Source: an uncultured bacterium (GTDB lineage Bacteria; Planctomycetota; Phycisphaerae; Phycisphaerales; UBA1924). Taken from it: a stretch of DNA of 11,178 bases. The notes beneath the pieces are model-generated. The model was not told the DNA's origin, made no database searches, and saw only the letters and a program-made list of their open reading frames with translations. Location of the stretch: contig CALKYH010000221.1 in NCBI GenBank assembly GCA_938003595.1, positions 1 through 11,178 of the forward strand. Reading direction: 5' to 3'. Numbering within the stretch: the first letter of the stretch is position 1; every line of letters starts with the position of its first letter. The position numbers were made by a program, and so were the translations under genes. Shown here piece by piece: positions 6,573 through 11,178 of the stretch.

Positions 6573-6607
6573 AACGAAAAGCGGGCCCCGGCTCAGCCGG
6601 GACCCGC
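6573..6607 (-). terminator. Intrinsic terminator of flagellin 3
   Basis: A 13-bp inverted repeat with one mismatch (6595-6607 with 6581-6593), beginning 32 bases after the flagellin 3 stop, is followed directly by TTTTCGTT on the minus strand. Confidence 0.88.
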
Positions 6608-6638
6608 GTGGGATGGTCAGGATAACGGTCGATCCGCT

Positions 6639-8180
6639 TTAGCCGAGCAGCTGCAGCACATTCTGGATCGACGAGTTCGCCGTCGCCAGCACCGTGGTGC
6701 CCGCGCTGCTGAGCACCTGGGCCCGGGTCAGGGCGCTGGTCTCGGCCGCGAAGTCCGCGTCGCGGATCTGCGAGGTCGCCGCCGTGACATTTTCGACCGC
6801 CGACTGCAGCGAGCGGACATTGGTCTGCAGGGTGTTCCGCTCGAAGGCGCCGAGCTTGCCCCGCAGGACCGAGACCTCGTCGATCGCCGTCTCCAGGATC
6901 GACGACGCCGCGATGAAGTTGCCCTTGAGCAGGTCGTTCAGACCGCCGGACTTGATCGAGTTGAGGAACTGCAGCTCCAGCGACCCGTCGGACAGCGTCA
7001 CCAGCGTGCCGCCGATGCGGGAGTCCGCCATCGAGCGGATGCCGATGTTGGTCTGCTGGGCGCTGATGACCTGCGGCCCGAGCTGGTACAGGGCGCCGCC
7101 GCCGGTGATGGTGAACTGCGTCGGCGTGCCGGTCAGGGTCGTTGCGAAGCTCTCGGTCAGGTTCAGTTCGATGTCCAGGGACGAGTCCCGGACCGACAGG
7201 CTTACGCCGCGGCCCGAGGCCACCGCGCCGTTGACGATCGCCACGACATCCTTGCCGGAGTCGCGGTTGGCCAGGGTCACCGCCGAGGTGCCCCAGACGA
7301 TCGGCACCTGGCCGTTGTTGTCGATCTTGTAGAGCTGCGCGAACTGGCCGGAGTTGCCCAGGCGCTGCACCGACACGAACGCGTCCGACCCGAAGGCCAC
7401 GGACTTGAACCGGATGCCCGAGGTCAGGCCCGCGGCGCCGGCGGTCACCCGCTCGGCGCGGACGCCGGTGTTGTCCGAGACGGCGTTGACCGCCTGGATC
7501 ACCTGGTCGATGGTCAGGCCGGAGGCGAAGTCCAGCACCTGCACGCCGGTCGGGCCCGCGATCTCGAACGAGACCGCCGAGGGCATCTGGCCGGGCGTCA
7601 CGAAGCTGGTGTTCGTCGAGAGATACAGCGACGCCACCTGCGCGGACTCGATCACCTCGACATCGACATCCACCGTCGAGCGGGTGCCGAAGCGGACGGC
7701 GTTGATGCGGGCCAGCGCGATGTTCGACTGGTCCAGACCCGAGGTCAGGTAGTCCAGAGAGCCGTCGAGCAGCTTGAGCCCGGCGAAGGACGCCGTGTTG
7801 GAGATCCGCGTGATGGACTCGAGCGCCGAGTCGATCTGCAGCTGGTTCGCCCGCTTCTCTTCGATCGAGATGGCGCCGGAGTTGGCCGCCTCGACGACGA
7901 GCGCCTTGATGGAGTTCAGCAGGTCGCTGACCTCTGAGAGGGACGCCTCGGCCGTCGAGATGACGCTGCTGGCGCGCTCGGCGTTCTTGATGCCTTGGTC
8001 GAGTCCCGAGAGCTCGGCCCGGAGCCGCTCGGACACGATCAGGCCTGCGGGGTCGTCGGCGCCGCGGTTCAGCCGCAGGCCGGTCGAGAGCCGCTCGAGC
8101 CGCAGATCCAGGTTCTCCTGGACCTTGTTCAGGTTGTGCTGGGCGATGAGGCTGGAGATGTTGGTGTTAATCCGGGCCAT
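6639..8180 (-). CDS. fliC: Flagellin 3, divergent paralogue
   Basis: Third filament flagellin, 513 residues, no cysteine. N-terminal helices: MARINTNISSLIAQHNL, LERLSTGLRLNRGADDPAGL, ANQLQIDSALESITRI. The surface region has a Flagellin_IN-like stretch (LDFASGLTIDQVIQAVNAVS, then AFGSDAFVSV) and GGGALYQLGPQV. C-terminal helices: RGKLGAFERNTLQTNV, ATSQIRDADFAAETSALTRAQ, NVLQLLG. It is clearly less similar to flagellins 1 and 2 than they are to each other. The ATG at 8180 has GGAGG six bases upstream, wholly inside a 6-bp hairpin with a CsrA-type loop. It follows csrA by 99 bp with no strong terminator between them, so cotranscription with csrA is possible. A role in a different filament segment from the other two is an inference. 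Confidence 0.94.
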   Translation of the reverse strand: MARINTNISSLIAQHNLNKVQENLDLRLERLSTGLRLNRGADDPAGLIVSERLRAELSGLDQGIKNAERASSVISTAEASLSEVSDLLNSIKALVVEAANSGAISIEEKRANQLQIDSALESITRISNTASFAGLKLLDGSLDYLTSGLDQSNIALARINAVRFGTRSTVDVDVEVIESAQVASLYLSTNTSFVTPGQMPSAVSFEIAGPTGVQVLDFASGLTIDQVIQAVNAVSDNTGVRAERVTAGAAGLTSGIRFKSVAFGSDAFVSVQRLGNSGQFAQLYKIDNNGQVPIVWGTSAVTLANRDSGKDVVAIVNGAVASGRGVSLSVRDSSLDIELNLTESFATTLTGTPTQFTITGGGALYQLGPQVISAQQTNIGIRSMADSRIGGTLVTLSDGSLELQFLNSIKSGGLNDLLKGNFIAASSILETAIDEVSVLRGKLGAFERNTLQTNVRSLQSAVENVTAATSQIRDADFAAETSALTRAQVLSSAGTTVLATANSSIQNVLQLLG

Positions 8181-8181
8181 G

Positions 8182-8199
8182 GCAATCCTCCGTGATTGC
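8182..8199 (-). promoter_or_regulatory. CsrA hairpin enclosing the flagellin 3 Shine-Dalgarno
   Basis: GCAAUC-ACGGAG-GAUUGC: a perfect 6-bp stem presents the hexaloop ACGGAG. The core UCACGGAGGA (8186-8195) fully matches WCANGGANGW. Both loop and stem cover the GGAGG ribosome binding site, and the stem ends two bases before the start codon. By sequence this is the best CsrA site in the window. Confidence 0.68.
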
Positions 8200-8215
8200 G
8201 GCGATCGGTTTCGAA

Positions 8216-8259
8216 GGCCTCTGCTCGAGGCCGCGATCGGCCGGCCCGTGCTCCCGGGC
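8216..8259 (-). promoter_or_regulatory. Two hairpins between csrA and flagellin 3
   Basis: On the minus strand GCCCG-GGAGCA-CGGGC (8244-8259) is followed by GGCCTC-GAGCA-GAGGCC (8216-8232), the latter ending in TTCG. The second could be a weak csrA terminator, though it has only two T's, or part of the flagellin 3 leader. The GGA in the first loop does not match ANGGAN. The function is open. Confidence 0.3.
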
Positions 8260-8279
8260 TCGGCGTGCGGTGAAGGGGA

Positions 8280-8609
8280 TCAGGCGGACTTGGCCGCGGG
8301 ACGGATCGGCGCCGCGGTGGTGGCTCTGGGCGTGACATTCGCGAGAGCGCCGGCGCCCAGCGCTCGGCGGTTTCGGGCGGGACCGGCGGAGACCGAGTGG
8401 GCGAGCGCGTCCAGGTCCCCGTCGTCCAGACGGGCCGCACGCTCGTTCTCGGCCTTGATCGCCTCGTAGACCTCCTTGCGGTGGACGGCGATCCTCGTGG
8501 GCGCCGTGATCCCGAGGCGGACCTTGTCCCCCCGGATGTCCACCACCGTGATCTCGATGTCGTCGCCGATCATGATCGTCTCGTCGCGTTGACGTGAGAG
8601 GACCAGCAT
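8280..8609 (-). CDS. csrA: Carbon storage regulator CsrA with long C-terminal tail
   Basis: RNA-binding translational regulator, acting as a homodimer on GGA motifs in leader hairpins. The core MLVLSRQRDETIMIGDDIEITVV and GDKVRLGITAP to HRKEVYEAIKAEN covers residues 1-56. It keeps Arg44 in VHR, the key RNA contact, and Asn55, the residue implicated in FliW antagonism in Bacillus. Length is 109 against about 60-75 in most relatives. The extra part (about 70-109) is rich in Ala, Pro and Arg and looks disordered. The ATG at 8609 has AAGGAG (8618-8623) eight bases upstream. It lies between fliW and flagellin 3 in the same direction. Its leader carries a full CsrA consensus (8674-8683), suggesting autoregulation. 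Confidence 0.95.
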   Translation of the reverse strand: MLVLSRQRDETIMIGDDIEITVVDIRGDKVRLGITAPTRIAVHRKEVYEAIKAENERAARLDDGDLDALAHSVSAGPARNRRALGAGALANVTPRATTAAPIRPAAKSA

Positions 8610-8671
8610 CGGTTCGGCTCCTTCCTATGACGGCGCAGCGCGGGCACACGGCGCGGCGTCGTCGAAACCCT

Positions 8672-8685
8672 CGTCTTCCGTGACG
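8672..8685 (-). promoter_or_regulatory. CsrA-type hairpin in the csrA leader
   Basis: CGUC-ACGGAA-GACG: a perfect 4-bp stem with an ANGGAN hexaloop; UCACGGAAGA (8674-8683) fully matches WCANGGANGW. It lies about 60 bases before the csrA start. The csrA Shine-Dalgarno itself offers a weaker second site (AAGGAG flanked by GG/CC). Confidence 0.55.
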
Positions 8686-8751
8686 GGGCGTCTGCATCGG
8701 GTGTTCCGGCGCCCGCGGGCGACGCCGACAAATCAAGGCGCCGGGCCCGCC

Positions 8752-9198
8752 TCAGGCGGACGCGGCCTGGACGCGGCGGCCCAGGGTCATCACATGGTGG
8801 CGCGTGGTCCAGCGCTTGTCCGCCAGCACCAGCTGCTCGCCGACCTTGTTCACGACATTCACCACCAGCGGACCCTGCAGGTTCGCCGTCAGGCTGTCGT
8901 TGACCTTGTTCACGATCACGAAAACCTGCGCGTCCTCCAGACGGGCCAGGTTCATGTCCTGCATCTGCTCAGGACGGATCGGCGCCGAGTAATCGGCGAA
9001 GAACAGGCTGGGGTCGGCCACCACGAACGCCAGCCCCGGCTCGTCCACGCACTGGAGCCAGAAGAAGGCGGCGTCGTCGTTCGGCTGCAGCAGGCAGTAC
9101 CTCGTGAACGAGGAGAACCCCAGCAGCCCCTTGGGGAAGGTGATCATCCGATCGTCCGCGATCGTGATCGTCCCGAATCGTGTCGTCCGGAGTTCCAT
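8752..9198 (-). CDS. fliW: Flagellar assembly factor FliW
   Basis: Small cytoplasmic protein that binds CsrA and flagellin. In Bacillus, flagellin building up in the cell takes FliW away, freeing CsrA to stop flagellin translation. It has 148 residues, usual for the family. Typical segments are FGTITIADDRMITFPKGLLGF (8-28), FFWLQCVDEPGLAFVVADP (45-63), DAQVFVIVN (89-97) and ANLQGPLVVN (105-114). The frame is open farther upstream, but the ATG at 9198 has GGAG seven bases before it and begins the family-like MELRTTRFG. It is followed after 142 bp by csrA, its expected partner, and preceded by flgL 142 bp upstream. Its leader carries a CsrA consensus hairpin. Confidence 0.95.
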   Translation of the reverse strand: MELRTTRFGTITIADDRMITFPKGLLGFSSFTRYCLLQPNDDAAFFWLQCVDEPGLAFVVADPSLFFADYSAPIRPEQMQDMNLARLEDAQVFVIVNKVNDSLTANLQGPLVVNVVNKVGEQLVLADKRWTTRHHVMTLGRRVQAASA

Positions 9199-9256
9199 CG
9201 CAGCGCTCCGCTCTGCCGGCCAGAGTCTTGGGTGAATCCCGCGCGTCCCGCGCGGG

Positions 9257-9270
9257 CGACTTCCATGTCG
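9257..9270 (-). promoter_or_regulatory. CsrA-type hairpin in the fliW leader
   Basis: CGAC-AUGGAA-GUCG: a perfect 4-bp stem with an ANGGAN hexaloop; ACAUGGAAGU (9259-9268) fully matches WCANGGANGW. It lies about 60 bases before the fliW start. A larger bulged stem (9252-9259 with 9274-9280) can form around the same loop. A 9-bp tandem duplication, CGCGCGGGA twice on the minus strand, lies just downstream (9237-9254). Confidence 0.55.
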
Positions 9271-9321
9271 TTCTCGCCGCGGCCGGAGCGGCGAGCCCGG
9301 GGCTACGCCCGGGGGGTGTCC

Positions 9322-9339
9322 AAAAGCCCGATCCGGGGC
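9322..9339 (-). terminator. Weak terminator-like hairpin after flgL
   Basis: One base after the flgL stop, GCCCCG (9334-9339) pairs with CGGGC (9326-9330) with one bulge, followed by TTTT and then G's. It is short and has a small T-run, so partial read-through into fliW is likely. Confidence 0.4.
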
Positions 9340-9340
9340 G

Positions 9341-11178
9341 TCAGCCCAGGAAATCAAGCAGCGTCCTCGAGAACGACTGGGCGGTCGTCGTCAGGCCCGC
9401 CTGCTGCGCCAACTGCAGCAGGGCGTACCGGGTCGAGGCCGAGGTGTAGTCCAGTTCCGTCATGTCGCTCCGCAGCTTCTCGTTCAGCAGCTGCACATCC
9501 TGCTCGCGTCCACGCCCGGCCTCGATCCGCGAGGCCCGCGCCCCGACCAGCGCCCGCGCCTGGTGCAGGCGGTCGATGTCCGGAGCGAGGTACTCCCCTG
9601 CAATCGTGATGCCGCGCTCGTTGTTCGTCTCCAGCGCCGTCCGCATCTCCATCAGCGTCGTAAACACGCTGTCCACGCGCACCTTTGCGCGGTCCTCGGC
9701 GGCAAAAGTTGCCGTGGCGCCAGCCGTGTAGACCCCGTTCAGCAGCCCCAGGTCCTCCGCGGCGTACCCGTTGAGCTTGGTCACCGAGGTCTGCCCGGTC
9801 ACCGGAAGCGTCCCGTCCTCGAACACGATCCCGTTCCCGTCCGCCGCCAGGGTCGCCAGGAACCCGGCCGGCGCCGCCAGGTTGATCTTCATCAAGACAT
9901 CGGCGACGGTCCCCATGTCCCCGGGCTCCAGGTCCACATCGAACGAGCCGCCGTTCCGGGTGTTGACCCGGAAGTCCATATTCCGGGCCGGGTCGGGCAG
10001 CCCCGACACCGGGTCGATCGCCCCGTCCGCGATCGAGACCCCCCGCCCGAAGTTGAAGTCCGAGACCCGGGTCGAGTCCGTGAGCGACCGGATGCCCAGC
10101 GAGGTCGCCGCGGTCCCGCCGCCGACCTCCTCGACGCTCATGTAGAGCCCCGAGACCTCGTTCACGACATTCAGGGACTTGCCGTCCTCGCTGATCTCCG
10201 CCCGGATGCCCAGCCCGAGGGAAGCGATCTGGGCCTTGAGCTGCCCGACCGTCATCCCGGGGGAGGTCGTGACCACCCCCGTGTTGGACCCGTTCCGGAA
10301 CCGGATGTCCCCGTAGGTCATGCCCCCGACCGGCGCGAGATCCGTCAGCTGGGTGAGGTTGGTCACCTTGGGATCGAGGTCCGCGTACGTCGGGCCGCTG
10401 TCCAGGCCCAGGTCCTGCGCCGTCGTCCCGGACCCGACATCCGCGAAGGTGATCGTATAGGTGCCCGTCACATTGAAGGTCAACTGCTCGCCGGCAGTGC
10501 CCGCGGAGGGATAGCCGCCCGCGAGCGCCCCCGGATCCTGCGCCCGGATCGCCGCCTCGATGCGGTCCAGCGCATCGCCGACATTCTCGATCCCCGCCAG
10601 GTCCACCCCGATGGTCACCGGCGTCACGCCGTCATCGATGGTCACATCGATCTGCCCCAGCGACACGCCCAGCTGCCGGGCGCCGTTGAGGTCGGCGATC
10701 CGCGTCGAGCGCGTCAGGCTCGGGTTGAGGTCCACATCGCCCTCGAGCCGCGCCGACAGCGCCCCGAACGCCTGCTCGCCGCTGATCGTCACGGGGAAGT
10801 CCAGACCCGCGCCCAGGTCCGTCCGCAGCCCCTCGCCCGTGCCGTTGTAGCGGATGCCCCCCAGGTACGACTCGAACGGCTGGCGGGGCACGCTGGCCCC
10901 GGCGAACACATGCACATCCGCGAACGACCGGTTGGCGACCCCCGTCATCTCCTGCAGGATCGAGTTGATCACCAGCGCCTGGTTGCGGCGCGTCGTCGCG
11001 TCCGAGCCCACGCCGATCTGCGACGAGGCGATCGACTGCGCCTCGACGGCCAGATCCCGCGCGTCCAGCAGCGCCTGGTCCGCCGTGTCGAGCAGCGCCT
11101 GCGCGTGGCTCAGGTTCCGGAACCGCTGGTCCGCGTTCTCCAGCCGCTCGTCCAGCACCAGCACCACCGAGGCCCGCA
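9341..11178 (-). CDS. flgL: Flagellar hook-filament junction protein FlgL (HAP3), 5' end off the window
   Basis: Joins the hook to the filament. About 611 residues are visible and the frame is still open at the window edge. The internal GTG at 11167 is unlikely to be the start, because the FlgL N-terminus (helix with the SSGxxxxxPSDDP region) is missing. Visible parts are an N-terminal helix (LSHAQALLDTADQALLDARDLAVEAQSIA), the RNQALVINSILQEM and FAGA segments, a long middle region and the C-terminal helix (LDYTSASTRYALLQLAQQAG to LLDFLG). The middle holds three related units of about 95-115 residues (10397-10708, 10085-10366, 9734-10078), explaining the size compared with about 317 in E. coli. 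It has no cysteine. It is first in the visible flagellar block. Confidence 0.88.
   Translation of the reverse strand, partial: RASVVLVLDERLENADQRFRNLSHAQALLDTADQALLDARDLAVEAQSIASSQIGVGSDATTRRNQALVINSILQEMTGVANRSFADVHVFAGASVPRQPFESYLGGIRYNGTGEGLRTDLGAGLDFPVTISGEQAFGALSARLEGDVDLNPSLTRSTRIADLNGARQLGVSLGQIDVTIDDGVTPVTIGVDLAGIENVGDALDRIEAAIRAQDPGALAGGYPSAGTAGEQLTFNVTGTYTITFADVGSGTTAQDLGLDSGPTYADLDPKVTNLTQLTDLAPVGGMTYGDIRFRNGSNTGVVTTSPGMTVGQLKAQIASLGLGIRAEISEDGKSLNVVNEVSGLYMSVEEVGGGTAATSLGIRSLTDSTRVSDFNFGRGVSIADGAIDPVSGLPDPARNMDFRVNTRNGGSFDVDLEPGDMGTVADVLMKINLAAPAGFLATLAADGNGIVFEDGTLPVTGQTSVTKLNGYAAEDLGLLNGVYTAGATATFAAEDRAKVRVDSVFTTLMEMRTALETNNERGITIAGEYLAPDIDRLHQARALVGARASRIEAGRGREQDVQLLNEKLRSDMTELDYTSASTRYALLQLAQQAGLTTTAQSFSRTLLDFLG
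9734..10708 (-). repeat. Three divergent domain repeats inside FlgL
   Basis: At protein level three units follow the same order: an opening like STRIADLNGARQ / VTNLTQLTDLA / STRVSDFNFGRGV, a strand pair, a VGDAL/VGQLK/VADVLMKIN helix, and a close like TTAQDLGLD / TAATSLGIRS / YAAEDLGLLNG. Approximate spans are 10397-10708, 10085-10366 and 9734-10078. They were recognised by eye and the boundaries are approximate. Confidence 0.55.

Larger units (their letters stand above)
6306..6638. other. Intergenic region between flagellins 3 and 2
   Basis: 333 bp. On the minus strand, in order: terminator of flagellin 3 (6573-6607), an A+T-rich patch (about 6484-6513), a sigma-28-type promoter (6450-6476), a hairpin at the predicted mRNA 5' end (6420-6445) with an alternative pairing (6413-6428), a GGA-loop hairpin (6354-6386) and the Shine-Dalgarno GGAG (6312-6315). 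The leader is about 138 nt long. No small gene was recognised. Confidence 0.65.

Noticed and set aside
2577..7937. ORFs of 455-708 codons antisense to the three flagellins
   Set aside because: Low-complexity Arg/Asp/Leu-rich translations that resemble each other only because the flagellins are paralogues; no start signals or domains.
9297..9314. CCCGGG hairpin between flgL and fliW as a second terminator
   Set aside because: No T-tract follows on the minus strand; probably just G+C-rich self-complementarity.
8752..9357. Longer 201-codon form of FliW
   Set aside because: The extra N-terminus is Arg/Pro-rich with no family similarity, and the ATG at 9198 has its own Shine-Dalgarno.
1..11178. 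CRISPR arrays, insertion sequences, tRNA or rRNA genes
   Set aside because: No regularly spaced repeats, transposase motifs, terminal inverted repeats or recognisable RNA gene sequences were seen.

Overview
The window is about two-thirds G+C and fits a motile planctomycete, most likely of the Phycisphaerae. I base this on the style of the flagellins (GGGADFQL/GGGALYQL motif before the C-terminal helices), a long hook-associated protein, and the coupling of csrA and fliW to flagellin genes. The lineage is an inference from protein style; no rRNA or marker gene is present.

Layout, left to right. A hypoxanthine phosphoribosyltransferase gene (minus strand, cut at its 3' end by the window edge) diverges from a glucose-6-phosphate isomerase gene (plus strand). 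The isomerase converges, with an 8-bp gap, on a short-chain dehydrogenase/reductase gene (minus). Everything from about 2.86 kb to the right edge is one block of flagellar genes on the minus strand. In order of transcription these are flgL (5' end off the window), fliW, csrA, flagellin 3, flagellin 2 and flagellin 1. Each flagellin has its own intrinsic terminator. Flagellin 2 has a clear sigma-28-type -10 element.

The flagellar block contains the parts of the partner switch known from Bacillus: CsrA (translational repressor), FliW (its protein antagonist, which also binds flagellin) and flagellins as targets. The main new observation is in the RNA. The ten-base CsrA/RsmE consensus WCANGGANGW occurs four times on the sense strand by my hand scan. 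All four copies lie in leaders of this block: over the Shine-Dalgarno sequences of flagellins 1 and 3, and in the leaders of csrA and fliW. Three of the four sit exactly as the ANGGAN hexaloop of a perfect 4-6 bp hairpin. Flagellin 1 has an additional 8-bp hairpin with an AUGGAU loop farther upstream, and flagellin 2 has a GGA-loop hairpin. This suggests one post-transcriptional circuit covering the flagellins, the repressor itself and its antagonist.

Other points of note are a 111-bp stretch of perfect DNA identity between flagellins 1 and 2 (recent gene conversion), strong depletion of the palindrome ACGT across the window, paired leaderless-type promoters between hpt and pgi, an SDR enzyme lacking the usual catalytic serine, and a triplicated domain inside FlgL.
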